A stretch of 64,000 nucleotides of DNA, from the IMG/VR virus record IMGVR_UViG_3300047321_000238, positions 174,297 to 238,296 of that record; one strand, written 5' to 3'. Position 1 is the stretch's first letter. Every line of letters starts with the position of its first letter. This DNA comes from a virus. Both the position numbers and the translations under genes were made by a program. Below, one piece after another: positions 1 through 10,300 of the stretch. Below the pieces are notes generated by a model. The model was given only the letters and a program-made list of their open reading frames with translations, was not told the DNA's origin and did not search any database.

Positions 1-1011
1 GGATTCTCATTAGAAGAGGGATACAAGATAATGAAGCATGCATCTAAGAAACATTTTGATGAACTAAAAGCTTATGAAGAAGAATTCAAAAAGCTTGCAG
101 ATAGTATCAATATGGACGATGATGTTGCTGATAGAATTTTTAAGATGATAGTAGAATCTGGTTTGTATTCCTTTAATGAATCTCACGCAATAGCTTATGC
201 TATTTTGACATATATAGGAGCTTATTTAAAACTATATTATCCAAAAGAATTTATGGCAGCTTCTTTAACTAATGCTTATGAAAGAAAAGAAGATGTTGTT
301 GATTTAATACAAGAGTGTAGACGTCTTGGTATTCAATTCGTAAGTCCTGATATAAATATATCTGATTGGGATTTTGTTCTTGAAGAAGACAATAAGATAA
401 GACTTGGAATGTGTGCAGTTAAATCATTTGGAGATAAAGCATATCAAGAGATAGTGCTTAAACGGCCATTCAGTTCTATGGAAGACTTCTTAACCAGAAT
501 AGTAAAGAAAGATTGTTCTAAGCGAGCTATTATTCCAGCTATCTTCTCAGGTGCATTTAATGAATTCTATGACACTAGATTAGATGCTTATCTAGATTAC
601 TGTAAAGTAACTGAAACAGAACCGTCTGAAGAATTAACTATTCAAGGCGTAAAAGAAAAGATAAGTGTTAACTCAAGTGATTTTGAATTCGAAGAAGTAT
701 TCTTACAAACTTGTATAATATCTAATCCAATTAATAATTTTAAACCAATAGGCGTTGAACAAATGTCACCTAGTTCCTCTTTTGGAATACTAGGTTTAAT
801 GGATAGAGTAAAGAAGTTTAAAGATAGAAATGGTAATCAAATGGCCTTCTTAAGTATTAGTACTGGAGATGGAGTTTTAGAAGCAGTAATATTTGCAAAA
901 CAATATTCTGAATTTAAAAGTTATCTAAAGAAGAATTTAATTTGTAGATATACTCTTAAGAAAAATAAAGAAGATTATATAGTAAATGCAATAGAGCTTT
1001 CTGCAGCATAG
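1..1011 (+). CDS. dnaE: DNA polymerase III alpha subunit (DnaE type), C-terminal part; 5' end outside window
   Basis: The reading frame is open from base 1, so 336 residues of a longer protein are visible. The stretch SFNESHAIAYAILTY followed by YLKLYYPKEFMAA is the conserved end of the DnaE finger region. Further on come a tandem helix-hairpin-helix-like region and a C-terminal OB-fold (VKKFKDRNGNQMAFLSIS, then GVLEAVIFAKQYSEF). The role is template-directed DNA synthesis in phage replication. The polymerase active-site aspartates and any PHP domain lie upstream of the window. It ends in TAG and is followed closely by a small gene with its own ribosome binding site. It is clearly different in sequence from the complete DnaE at 11223-14678, so the phage has two DnaE-like polymerases unless this copy is truncated upstream. 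Confidence 0.9.
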   Translation, partial: GFSLEEGYKIMKHASKKHFDELKAYEEEFKKLADSINMDDDVADRIFKMIVESGLYSFNESHAIAYAILTYIGAYLKLYYPKEFMAASLTNAYERKEDVVDLIQECRRLGIQFVSPDINISDWDFVLEEDNKIRLGMCAVKSFGDKAYQEIVLKRPFSSMEDFLTRIVKKDCSKRAIIPAIFSGAFNEFYDTRLDAYLDYCKVTETEPSEELTIQGVKEKISVNSSDFEFEEVFLQTCIISNPINNFKPIGVEQMSPSSSFGILGLMDRVKKFKDRNGNQMAFLSISTGDGVLEAVIFAKQYSEFKSYLKKNLICRYTLKKNKEDYIVNAIELSAA

Positions 1012-1042
1012 TAGGAGCTCTTCCTTTAAAGGAGATAAACAT

Positions 1043-1210
1043 ATGGAAATATTAAAACACTTACAAGACGTAGAAAAGGAAATTGAAAAAGAATGGACTG
1101 AGATATTATTTTACCGTGTGTGGAGAAGATATGGATACACTACTGGAACTGAAGTTGTAATAGGTAGAAATGGAACTAAATACACAGCAATATCAAGAGA
1201 TAAAGAATAG
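1043..1210 (+). CDS. Small protein with MEIL N-terminal tag (55 aa)
   Basis: ATG at 1043 follows an AAAGGAGAT ribosome binding site at about 1028-1036. The protein begins MEILKHLQDVEKEIEKEW, a charged amphipathic helix, then a basic stretch (YRVWRRYGY) and a short beta-like tail ending in SRDKE. Its stop codon (TAG, 1208-1210) touches the ATG of the next gene. The first nine residues closely match the next protein and resemble the start of seven other small proteins in the window. I do not recognise a family. The tight coupling to its neighbour and the good ribosome site support translation. Confidence 0.75.
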   Translation: MEILKHLQDVEKEIEKEWTEILFYRVWRRYGYTTGTEVVIGRNGTKYTAISRDKE

Positions 1211-1405
1211 ATGGAAATATTAAAATACTTACAAGATTTAAAAGAAGAAGAGATGACACTTCCATATATAAAATATGAAGGTGATACTTTAACAAAAGAA
1301 ATATTTGATAAGATGATAAGCTCTTTAGGAATTCCTAGTCATCTGCTTAATATTGAGCCAGCAATACCAAGAAGTTACAGTAGAGGAAGAAGAGGAGGTC
1401 AATAA
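1211..1405 (+). CDS. Small protein with MEIL N-terminal tag (64 aa)
   Basis: The ATG abuts the preceding stop codon, suggesting translational coupling. The protein starts MEILKYLQDLKEEEMT, nearly the same as the gene before it, then diverges, and ends in an Arg/Gly-rich tail (RSYSRGRRGGQ) that could bind nucleic acid. The tail codons also supply the purine-rich ribosome site (GGAGG) for the next gene. No known domain is recognised. The N-terminal likeness to 1043-1210 suggests a local duplication of the tag followed by divergence of the bodies. Confidence 0.8.
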   Translation: MEILKYLQDLKEEEMTLPYIKYEGDTLTKEIFDKMISSLGIPSHLLNIEPAIPRSYSRGRRGGQ

Positions 1406-1879
1406 GTGGAATTACTTAATTATGTAAATAACATGTATGAGTTTATGGCATTAGGATCCATGGAGAACAAAACAGAAGCTAATATTAAAGAACATATCAT
1501 ATGCTTCTTTAGTAATGACTATGACAAGTCATGGTGTTCTAACATAAATACAAACATGCCATGCATAACAGAAGCAGAAATAGAAGATGAGTTGTATAAC
1601 TTAAACATATTAATAGCTTATGAGACTTATATAGTAAATAATGGCGGACGTAATTGTGCCTTTTGTTTATTCAGACATAAAGTAACTAGAGAATACTATT
1701 ATCTTAAATGCGATATAGATTCAGCTCATGGATTTGAAGGTTATTTTATATTAAACAAATTAGAGAAACTATCTGAGATGTTACCTATAGATGTAAGTGA
1801 ATCATCACAAGCTAAAGCAACTGAAGTAAAAGAAAAGATAAGAGATTATATAAGAGAATATGTTCCTATGCGTGATTAG
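1406..1879 (+). CDS. Protein of unknown function with MELL tag and CxxC motif (157 aa)
   Basis: It starts with GTG directly after the previous stop and behind GGAGG. The N-terminus MELLNYVNNMYEFMA fits the tag seen in its neighbours. The middle has CAFCLFRHKV and YYLKCDIDSAHG, so two or three Cys and several His residues could bind a metal, although a canonical zinc finger is not complete. The C-terminal 40 residues look helical and charged. No family is recognised. It is probably co-transcribed with the two small tagged genes upstream. Confidence 0.8.
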   Translation: MELLNYVNNMYEFMALGSMENKTEANIKEHIICFFSNDYDKSWCSNINTNMPCITEAEIEDELYNLNILIAYETYIVNNGGRNCAFCLFRHKVTREYYYLKCDIDSAHGFEGYFILNKLEKLSEMLPIDVSESSQAKATEVKEKIRDYIREYVPMRD

Positions 1880-1914
1880 GAACTTTCTCTTAATCATGAA
1901 AGGAATGAGGAAAC

Positions 1915-3237
1915 ATGTTATTTTCAATGTATATAATAAAAGACAGAAGAATTAAAATAGCAGGATTAATAAAGAACATAAAGGACGAACAAGAAGACTT
2001 AGCTACAGAAAAAGGCCGAGTAAATGGTTTTGTATATGACATAAAGTTAGCACTTAAAGAATTTAAATATACAGCTGATTCAAATCTATTAGAACATTAT
2101 GATAATATATTAAATTCATCTTTAAGAAATATCGCAAGTTCAACTACAGGTGAATTAATGAAACAACACTTAGATGTATTATCTAATACTTTAGACAGTA
2201 TCGAAACAGATAAATATAATAATGCAAACAGTGGAAGTTATAGAGTTATAAGCCCAAGAATAATTTCATCTATAATGCCACACATAAATAATGGAAGTAG
2301 ACCTTTTACAATATTTGATCCAGAATGTAAAGATGGAATATTATTAAAAGAAGCAAAAAACATAAATACAAATGCAGTCCTCTACGGACTAGAAGAAGGA
2401 AACAACTTAGCTGAAAAAGCTAAAGAATCTGTTGATAAAGTCATAAAAGGAAAGCTAAAAGGAACTAGAATTTCTAATGACGCTTTTGATATGGTTTATT
2501 GTGTTACACATATAACTACAGAACTACAAGACAATATGAGTTGTGGTGCTATTTCTAAAGTAGAAAAAATGCACATAATGAATATGATGAAATATTTAAG
2601 ATCCAATGGAGTAATCATGATTGCTATTCCTTATTATAGAATGCATAAAGACATATGCACTATGTTATCGAGGCAACTAATAAACGTATCTGTTATTAAA
2701 GGTATGGGAGATGATGAAGAAAAAGGAATTATATATATAGTCGGTCAAAAATGTAAATCTAAAGAGTTAGATGAAGAAATATACGAATCACTCAGAAAGT
2801 GTTATAATTATGATAATGTAAAATATATTCACGAAGCAGAAATATCAACTTTTACTTTACCTAATATTGCTATAGATATAGATATCTTTAAAGGTTCTGT
2901 TCTAGATACAAATGAACTATTAAATATAGTACAAACTTCTGGATGTGTAGATGCATTCTTCGAAAGACAAAAAGTCAAGAAGATACATGAAAACACAATC
3001 AGACCATTACTTCCTTTTAATGTTGGACAAATTGGCTTAGTACTTACATCTGGATGCCTTGATGGTATTATCGATGAAGGGGACAACCATTTCCATTTAG
3101 TAAAAGGTAGAGTATCAAAGAAGACAGAGACTGAAAGAACTACAAATAATGGAGTAGTAGAAGAAACAGAAGTTATATCAAACAGAGTAGAAATAAATGT
3201 TATATTACCAAACGGAGATTTTAAAACTTTAGCATAG
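1915..3237 (+). CDS. DUF6094-like methyltransferase-fold protein lacking the NPPY motif
   Basis: The 440-aa protein has an N-terminal coiled-coil-like helical part (1-110) and then a Rossmann-like block: SYRVISPRIISSIMPH, a motif I-like FDPECKDGILLKEA, an acidic strand end (LYGLEEG), and a late strand GVIMIAIPYYRM. This order is that of DUF6094 proteins, an adenine-methyltransferase-like family that sits beside a large helicase in many integrative elements. Here the catalytic NPPY/DPPY position reads YCVTHITT, so methyl transfer is unlikely and a DNA- or cofactor-binding role is more plausible. The next large gene is indeed the helicase. The family call is from memory of the family pattern; the loss of the motif is seen directly. 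Confidence 0.65.
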   Translation: MLFSMYIIKDRRIKIAGLIKNIKDEQEDLATEKGRVNGFVYDIKLALKEFKYTADSNLLEHYDNILNSSLRNIASSTTGELMKQHLDVLSNTLDSIETDKYNNANSGSYRVISPRIISSIMPHINNGSRPFTIFDPECKDGILLKEAKNINTNAVLYGLEEGNNLAEKAKESVDKVIKGKLKGTRISNDAFDMVYCVTHITTELQDNMSCGAISKVEKMHIMNMMKYLRSNGVIMIAIPYYRMHKDICTMLSRQLINVSVIKGMGDDEEKGIIYIVGQKCKSKELDEEIYESLRKCYNYDNVKYIHEAEISTFTLPNIAIDIDIFKGSVLDTNELLNIVQTSGCVDAFFERQKVKKIHENTIRPLLPFNVGQIGLVLTSGCLDGIIDEGDNHFHLVKGRVSKKTETERTTNNGVVEETEVISNRVEINVILPNGDFKTLA

Positions 3238-3248
3238 GAGATAAAACA

Positions 3249-3308
3249 ATGATAATAGCGATGATTGTATCAATAGTATTATCAATTATAATTATATGGA
3301 AACTCTAA
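3249..3308 (+). CDS. Putative 19-residue transmembrane peptide
   Basis: ATG at 3249 lies eight bases after an AGGAG ribosome site that overlaps the previous stop codon. The peptide MIIAMIVSIVLSIIIIWKL is almost entirely hydrophobic with a Trp-Lys end, a plausible single membrane span. The only support is the ribosome site, the position in a 95-base gap between genes and the composition. It could be a chance reading frame in AT-rich DNA. Confidence 0.4.
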   Translation: MIIAMIVSIVLSIIIIWKL

Positions 3309-3332
3309 AACAGGAGAGATAGAGGAGATAAT

Positions 3333-3617
3333 ATGAGTGAATTATTAAAACAAGTAAATAAACTATTCCCAAAAGCCAATTTCAAGAATGGAATGGTTGT
3401 GGAATTAGATACACGAAAAAGAAGATTGTTTTGGGAAGGTCGATTTATTGATGGGACAGGTTATATTCCATTAGGTTATTATGATAACGAATTAAACAAT
3501 ATGGATACTATAAATCATACTGACAATATAAATAAAATATATCTATCTCATGATGTTGGATATTTTGAAGACTTTTTTAGAGACGCTAGTTTGACTGAAA
3601 TTTGGAGAAGAGAATAA
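3333..3617 (+). CDS. Hypothetical protein (94 aa)
   Basis: ATG at 3333 follows AGAGGAGATAAT. The protein is mixed alpha/beta with several aromatic residues (RRLFWEGRFIDGTGYIPLGYYDNE) and no recognisable motif, signal peptide or membrane span. It sits between the DUF6094-like gene and the helicase and ends 17 bases before the helicase start, so all three are likely one transcript and possibly one functional module. I cannot assign a function. Confidence 0.75.
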   Translation: MSELLKQVNKLFPKANFKNGMVVELDTRKRRLFWEGRFIDGTGYIPLGYYDNELNNMDTINHTDNINKIYLSHDVGYFEDFFRDASLTEIWRRE

Positions 3618-3634
3618 TAGGAAAGGAGAATATC

Positions 3635-6600
3635 ATGGCTGATATAAAATTAAAAAGATTAACAATAGGAAAGAATAGCTATGTTCATTTTGATACAATA
3701 GTAACAGATGAATTCAGTGGCCAATTAGTTTTTGCATCATTAGTGGATAATGATAAAGACTTAAAAGTAAATCAATATGAAGTAAATAAAAAGAATTCTG
3801 TTTACATTGAATCTACTAAAAGATATGTATCTACAGATGGAAACAAATATGACATAGATAAAAGAAAATCATCAGGATCTGATTTTGGACATTTAGTTCT
3901 AAACAAGAAAGATTCTGTAGAAACATTGCAAGAAGATAATGAATTGCTAACAGCTTATGTATATGCAAAAGAAACAGATAGTTTAGATGCTAAACTTTAT
4001 GACAAGCTATATGCCAATACATCTATTCCAATGTTGGAGGCATGGATGCCATATTTAAAAGATGAAATGTTTAAGCATCAATACTTAAGACAACTTAATA
4101 TTATAACAATCTATGACACTAATCCTTTTGAATCATATAGATTAAGAGTATCTAAAGTTCAACTATTAGAACTTATTCAAAGAGGAATTCAAAATAAACA
4201 TATAAACATTAATAATTCTTATGAAAATTCTGAACTAATGGAGTTCACAAATGGACTTGATAGTTACTTAAATGTATTTGGAGACACATTAGCTCAAAGA
4301 ATACAAGAATCCTTCTCACCAAAATTCAATCCTAATACAGATGAATATTCAGAATATGTTAATAACTACGATGATAGTTGTTTTCATAACGGAATAGAAT
4401 TGTATAATGCTCAAAAGGCTACAATACAAGCAGCTGTAAATAACTTAAACGTTAACAATGTTACATTAGTTATAGGAGAAATGGGATGCGGTAAAACCGC
4501 TGTAGGCTCAGGAATTGCATATGCTCATTATGGTAAAAAATCAGGAATGACAAATGTTGTGATGTGCCCTTCACATTTAGTTGAAAAATGGAAGAGAGAA
4601 GTAGAGAGATTAGTACCTAACGGTAAAGGATATATAATAAGAGATATCGGAGACTTAATAAACATAGAGAGAAAAATTAAGAATAAGAATAAACCAGAAA
4701 ATACATTCTTAATATTATCAAAGGAAACTGCAAAGTTTTCTTATGAAACAAGACCTGCTGGTGTTTGGTCAAGAACCAAAGACACATTCTTATGTCCATG
4801 TTGTGGACAACCTTTATATAAGAAAGAAAGAATAGGATCAGGTAGAAGTGCAACAACAATTATAAAAGACTTTGATAAATTAGATTTTCAAACTCAATTA
4901 GTATATAACAGCAGATGTCAAAACAAAGTAAGAGTATATAACACTAAGACTTCCAAATTTGAAGAGAAGCTTTGTGATACCGACTTGTGGGTGCCACTAA
5001 ATAAAGAAGACCGAAACACTGGCTGGATAAAGCTAGGTAAGGAAGGTTGGGTTCAAAAGAAACACGTTAATGATGTGTTCAACGAATTAACAGCTAAGGC
5101 AACCGTAACTAAAAAAGAAGCTGCATTATATACAAAGATAATAGAAGCTAAGAATGCTATAGAAGATGGAGAAGAAATGAAAGGCTTAAAGGCCCCAAGA
5201 AAATATAGCATTGCAAAATATATAAGAGAAAGATTTAATGGAAACATAGATTATTTCTTAGCAGACGAATTACACTTGTACAAAGGTGATTCTAAGCAAG
5301 GTCAAGCAATGGCAGATATAGCAAGTGCATCTAATCATTTTATCGGATTAACAGGAACACTGTTAAATGGATATGCAGATGGACTATTTTATATCCTTTA
5401 TAGAACATTACCAAAACTTATGAAGAGTGAGGGATTTGAATATAAAGATGAAGCCGTATTCATGAGAACATATGGAGTTGTTAAAAAGAAAAGTTCATAT
5501 TCATTTACTAACGGAGTAATTGGAGAAAGAGTTGGAATGAGTAACGAGAAAAAGTTACCAGGAGTCTCACCAATAGTATTTACAAAATTCTTACTTGAAA
5601 ATTCAGTATTCTTATCATTAAGTGATATGGACGGAGGATTACCAAGTTATGAAGAGATACCTCTAGTTGTAGAAATGGATAGAGAATTAAAAGATGCTTA
5701 CTCAAGACTTGAAAGAGAACTAAGAGAAGCATGTAGTTTTAACAGTGGTAGACGATCTGGTGCTGGTGGAGGAATGAAGATAATGGGTTCTTTATTGCAA
5801 ACATTATCAGTATATCCTGATATGCCATATAACCAACCAGCAGTGTTACATCCAGATACCAATGAAGTTATTGTAGTTCCTCCAGTATTACCTGAAGGAT
5901 TAAGAAATAAAGAGAGAGCGTTATTGGCTTTAGTTCAAGAGAAGATTGAACGAGGCGAGAAAGTATTAATCTATTATGAATGGACTAATAGAACTGACGT
6001 AGCTCAAAAGTTAAGTACGATGCTTACAGATAATAATATAAATGCTGTTGTCATGACTTCCACTACTGCTGCGGCGGAAAGAGAAGAATGGATAGATAAG
6101 CAACTTGAAAAAGGTATTGATGTATTAATCTGTAATCCAAAGCTAGTTGAAACTGGATTGGATCTTTTAGCATTTACTTCTATTGTATTCTATCAAGTAG
6201 GATATAATATATTTACAATGAGACAAGCTTCAAGAAGAAGCTGGAGATTATCTCAAACTGAAGACATTAAGGTTTACTTCTTATATTATGAAGGAACCAT
6301 TCAAGCCCAAGCACTTAGTCTAATGGCAACTAAACTTCAAGCATCTATGGCAATAGAAGGTAAGTTCTCAGAAGAAGGTTTACGAGCTATGAGTAATAAC
6401 GAAGATTTATTAACTCAAATAGCGAACTCTGTAGTAGAAGGTATCAAAGATACTGTACAAGTTCAAGGCTTTGCTTCTGTAGAATCAAAGGATAGGGAAC
6501 ATAATGAGAGTAGAACAAGACTTCCACTCAAGTATTTATTAGTTGTTAAACCTATTACTTATTCTCTACCATATCTTAACCGACCATTAGCTATTAATAA

Positions 6601-6682
6601 TAAAACTCTTAAATCAAACAAAACATCATTAGCTGACTTATTAAACTCTAAAACTTCACTTTCTTCTCTCCTTTACTTATGA
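3635..6682 (+). CDS. Large SNF2/DEAD-type helicase with inserted zinc ribbon
   Basis: A 1015-aa superfamily 2 ATPase. Walker A is GEMGCGKT (about residues 281-288), the Walker B/DEAH equivalent is DELH (about 544-547), motif III is GLTGT, and the C-terminal helicase half ends in the arginine-finger region RQASRRSWRLSQ. Between motifs I and II is a zinc-binding insert with CPCC and later Cys residues (RCQN, LCDTD). Zinc-ribbon helicases of this size next to DUF6094 proteins are typical of conjugative elements and some large phages; the role is probably DNA or nucleoprotein remodelling in replication. The start at 3635 is chosen because GGAAAGGAG lies just upstream; an in-frame TTG at 3602 has no ribosome site. 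A transcription terminator follows directly. Confidence 0.88.
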   Translation: MADIKLKRLTIGKNSYVHFDTIVTDEFSGQLVFASLVDNDKDLKVNQYEVNKKNSVYIESTKRYVSTDGNKYDIDKRKSSGSDFGHLVLNKKDSVETLQEDNELLTAYVYAKETDSLDAKLYDKLYANTSIPMLEAWMPYLKDEMFKHQYLRQLNIITIYDTNPFESYRLRVSKVQLLELIQRGIQNKHININNSYENSELMEFTNGLDSYLNVFGDTLAQRIQESFSPKFNPNTDEYSEYVNNYDDSCFHNGIELYNAQKATIQAAVNNLNVNNVTLVIGEMGCGKTAVGSGIAYAHYGKKSGMTNVVMCPSHLVEKWKREVERLVPNGKGYIIRDIGDLINIERKIKNKNKPENTFLILSKETAKFSYETRPAGVWSRTKDTFLCPCCGQPLYKKERIGSGRSATTIIKDFDKLDFQTQLVYNSRCQNKVRVYNTKTSKFEEKLCDTDLWVPLNKEDRNTGWIKLGKEGWVQKKHVNDVFNELTAKATVTKKEAALYTKIIEAKNAIEDGEEMKGLKAPRKYSIAKYIRERFNGNIDYFLADELHLYKGDSKQGQAMADIASASNHFIGLTGTLLNGYADGLFYILYRTLPKLMKSEGFEYKDEAVFMRTYGVVKKKSSYSFTNGVIGERVGMSNEKKLPGVSPIVFTKFLLENSVFLSLSDMDGGLPSYEEIPLVVEMDRELKDAYSRLERELREACSFNSGRRSGAGGGMKIMGSLLQTLSVYPDMPYNQPAVLHPDTNEVIVVPPVLPEGLRNKERALLALVQEKIERGEKVLIYYEWTNRTDVAQKLSTMLTDNNINAVVMTSTTAAAEREEWIDKQLEKGIDVLICNPKLVETGLDLLAFTSIVFYQVGYNIFTMRQASRRSWRLSQTEDIKVYFLYYEGTIQAQALSLMATKLQASMAIEGKFSEEGLRAMSNNEDLLTQIANSVVEGIKDTVQVQGFASVESKDREHNESRTRLPLKYLLVVKPITYSLPYLNRPLAINNKTLKSNKTSLADLLNSKTSLSSLLYL

Positions 6683-6683
6683 T

Positions 6684-6714
6684 AAGATACGTCTAGTATC
6701 TTCTCTTTTTCTTT
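6684..6714 (+). terminator. Rho-independent terminator after the helicase
   Basis: The 7-bp stem AAGATAC/GTATCTT with loop GTCTA is followed by a long T-rich run (CTCTTTTTCTTTTT). It starts two bases after the helicase stop codon and separates this operon from the lysin operon. Confidence 0.8.
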
Positions 6715-6746
6715 TTATTCTCTATTTAATTTTATAACTATGAATG

Positions 6747-6756
6747 GTAATATTAA
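6747..6756 (+). promoter_or_regulatory. Candidate phage late promoter element
   Basis: GTAATATTAA lies 28 bases before the ATG at 6775 and after a terminator, as expected for the promoter of the lysin operon. It matches eight other intergenic sites with consensus close to GTAATATATA. It is only a motif match in AT-rich DNA. Confidence 0.4.
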
Positions 6757-6774
6757 ATAAAGGAGGTGCAATTT

Positions 6775-7056
6775 ATGGAAATATTAAAAAGTATCGAAGA
6801 AATACGAATAGCTAACTGTATAAAGCAAGCTATTGAAGATGGAAAACTTGTTCCTAATGGTAAAAACTTAAGTCGAATTAAGAAACAACTAAGAGAAGAA
6901 CATGGACTAATCTTTTTAAATATCATAAGTTCATCAAGGAATGGCCTGCAAGTAATGGCTAAGACAAAAAGTTATAGTTATACATATAATTATAATGGAG
7001 ATGTGAAAGAAATAAGTTTAATAGGAGGAATAAGAAAGAATGTTAGTACTAACTAG
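6775..7056 (+). CDS. Small protein with MEIL N-terminal tag (93 aa)
   Basis: ATG at 6775 stands seven bases after AGGAGGT; an upstream in-frame GTG at 6766 overlaps that ribosome site and is rejected. The protein starts MEILKSIEEIRIANCI, has a basic helical middle (LSRIKKQLREEHGL) and a beta-like C-terminal part rich in Tyr and Ser. No domain is recognised. It is the first gene of the operon that holds the three-domain lysin, and its end overlaps the next gene by 17 bases. Confidence 0.75.
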   Translation: MEILKSIEEIRIANCIKQAIEDGKLVPNGKNLSRIKKQLREEHGLIFLNIISSSRNGLQVMAKTKSYSYTYNYNGDVKEISLIGGIRKNVSTN

Positions 7057-7351
7057 AAATCTAACTCCTGGTGAAGTGAGAACCTGTAAACTTTCTCGTA
7101 AGATGATTGTTTACGGGGACTTCTATTACCAAGACACAGAAGATCCTAAGCTATACATTAAAGCTACTGAATATCATAAACTAAAAAAGCAAGAGAAGAT
7201 AAATGCTTTTGATTATTCTAAACTAGAGCAAGCTCAAAGTGAAAAAGAGTATAGACAATATATGATACAAGCTCAACAAGAATACTTAACCGCTACCATT
7301 CTCAGTAAAGAAATTTGCATCAATGGCGAAATTGAAAATACGGAATTATAG
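7040..7351 (+). CDS. Hypothetical protein (103 aa)
   Basis: ATG at 7040 lies inside the end of the preceding gene, behind an AGGAGGAATAAG ribosome site. The N-terminal half looks beta-rich (RKMIVYGDFYYQD), the C-terminal half is a charged helix with many Gln and Glu residues (SEKEYRQYMIQAQQEYL). No known family is recognised. Position just before the lysin gene suggests it could be a partner or chaperone of that protein, which is inference only. Confidence 0.75.
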   Translation: MLVLTRNLTPGEVRTCKLSRKMIVYGDFYYQDTEDPKLYIKATEYHKLKKQEKINAFDYSKLEQAQSEKEYRQYMIQAQQEYLTATILSKEICINGEIENTEL

Positions 7352-7359
7352 GGGGAAGT

Positions 7360-10300
7360 ATGAATAGAGACGATTTTAATATAATAGACCACAAACTTTC
7401 AAAACTTACTAATAAAAAAAGAACTGATACTAAAGGTATAACATTACATTGTTATGCTGATTGGTATGATAATAAATCACAATACGGCGGCTTTGATTTA
7501 GTACAATCAATAAATACTAATCAAGAGAACTATGGCTTTAACTTCTTGCTTGATCAATATGACATTGTTGAAGCGGTTAAAGAGAGTTCAGTTGCTGATC
7601 CATTTGGTACAAAGAAACCAACATACATTGCTACTAACTTATATGAAAATAAGATTAGTGAGAATACTTTATCTATTTGTATATTCATATCAAAAGAGCA
7701 CAACTATGAAGAGACTGAAAAAGTCCTAGTAAAGTTCTTAGCTTATTTGTTGAATGAATACAAATTAAAGACAGATGATATTTGGAGAGGACATGACTTA
7801 TCTAAAGATGATAAGGGCCCAATACAATATCTAGATACTGATATCTTTAAGAAATTACTTAAAGAAGTTGATGACTACATTGCATTTATAAGTGACGATG
7901 ATAACAAAGACAAAGAGTTTGAGTTTGTTTCTCCTTTTAAAAGTGCTGATAACACAACTACAGTTGAAGAAGCTGTTAATAAAATATTTGATACAAATAA
8001 AGATAAGATAGATGACTATGTTAATCAATTTGAACCATGGGATAAAGAGAAAGCAGAAATTAAACAAGCTGTAGCTAAACCTGAAGTAGGAAACCTAAAG
8101 ACTAAGACATTCCCTACTAAGAATAAACTACAATATAAAATTACTAATACACCACCAGGATCTGCAACACATTGTGTTAAGGCTTCTGATAGATTAGAAG
8201 GTATAGAAACTGAAGAAGATACTTTTGTAGAACCAATCTATCCTGATTTGATAACACCTCCAGGTGGAGAAATCAATATAGCTAACGGTTCATCAGAAAC
8301 TGCAGTTCAATCTAGCTCTAGTTCTACTACACCAATATCAGTAGAGGACTTTGAAAAGAGACAAAAGACTTTCGATATGAAAGACTTCTCTAACGTTAAG
8401 AAAGAGACTGTAGGTAGACCTATTAATACAGATGATCCATTTCCAGTAGATGAACAAATTAAGAAACTCGAAGAACATTTTCCTAAAGTTAAAATAGATA
8501 AAACTACTTTTGATTTTACTGAGGATAACCATCCAGGTTCAGCAATAGGCAAAGCAATGGCTAAAAACTATGCAATGACTTACGATATGGTTAATGAAAT
8601 AAGTAAACGTACTGAAAAGAGATTAGTTAAAATTGAAAACAATCTTGCAACAGTAATGCGTAACATGTTTCGAATGTCTTCTAGAGTTAATATTAATTGT
8701 GTTTATTATGGAGGTCAATCTGTTTATGGTAAATATAAATGTATTAGATGTCTTCATGACAATAGAATAGATGATGGAGCTATAGTAACTATGGACCAAT
8801 GTCTATGTTGTACAAGATACGAACCAATCCTTGGACAAGTCTATGCAATATTAGATGAGACTGGTTCTAATGTATCACAAGTGGTAGATGATCTACAAAT
8901 GTCTTATATGGAATTATATGATTATCAAGTATTTAATAATGTTAATGAATACAATACTGCACCTAAGGATGCAAATCTTAAAAAGGATTCTACAGATATT
9001 CCAAAAGAATTTAGAGATACTAAATGGGCGGATACTGCAGAGGAAAAGAAAGCCAAAGCAGAATTAAAAGCTAAACGAGCTGCTGCCGCTAATGTTTCTG
9101 GAGAACCAGAAGTAACTAAGAAAGATGAAAAGATTCTTATTACTTACGAAGAAGTTAAAGAATACTTAGATACGAAACTTCAAGAAGTTATTATATTAGA
9201 CTCAGAGAATAAGCAACTTACTAAAGATGAATATATAATCATCAAGAAGTATGAAATGCTTAAGGCTATTACAGATAAAATAAACGAAGAATCTACTGAA
9301 AAGAAATATAAAGATGATTCAGGAAATGATATAACAAGAGAAGATTACATTAAGCTATTAACAAAGAAATTTAAGGATTCATATGTTAGTGACGAATATT
9401 ATAATGGATTTAAAATGGATTGGACACCTAATCTTTTAGAAACTCATAAAGCTAATATCAATGTTTATGATGTTGAGAAATTAAAAGATGGTAAGTCAGC
9501 ACAAATAGATACAGTTGATCATCAACCATCGCTATCTAGAGATCTGTTTATTGACTCTAGAGAAGAAGCTATTGAGTATGAAAAATTAGAATTCAATATT
9601 AAAGACTATGACATTGGAGACTTCTCAGGTGGAGTTAACGGTTCATCATCTTCTGGAGGTATATTTGGAGGTATGGGCTCTACAGTGGTAAGAAATAAAA
9701 TTGTAGAATATGCTAAAAATGCGGTTACTTTATGTGCAGAAGGGAAAGCTAAATATTCACAAGGTCAACGTATGTTACATGATGATAAAGCTGTTAATGG
9801 TATTAGTTATTGGGATTGTTCTTCATTAGTTCAAGCAGCTTATGAAGCTGGAGGTATTACTGGAGTTACAGGAAATACATGTTCAGAATATCCGTCTTGT
9901 TTAGATACAAATGGTGGTTTACTTATCCCTATCGCGGAAGTAGATAAAGCTATACCTGGAGATATCGTATGGTTCTATTCAGGTAACAAACCAACCGATC
10001 AAGCAGGACTACAAACTATAGATTATAGTAATGCTAGTTTACTTCATCACGTTGCTATTTATATTGGAGACGGAAAGATTGCTCATGCAAGTGGAGAGAA
10101 TTCTACTCCTAATATTAAGATATCTGATTTATATAGTGAGGCAATAGCTTTTGGTAGACCAAAGGATTTAATTGAATTAGATAGAGCTGCATCTACAGGA
10201 GCAAGTGGACCTGGTGTATGGAATAGAGAAGCTCAAGGAATAGATGATGAATTATGGAATGCATCATCAGTAGCTGATGAACAAGTACCTGCATTTATTG

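Noticed and set aside
6684-6702. GATACGTCTAGTATC as a further copy of the ACGT-N5-ACGT operator
   Set aside because: It has only one ACGT half-site and is better explained as the stem of a terminator with a T-run.
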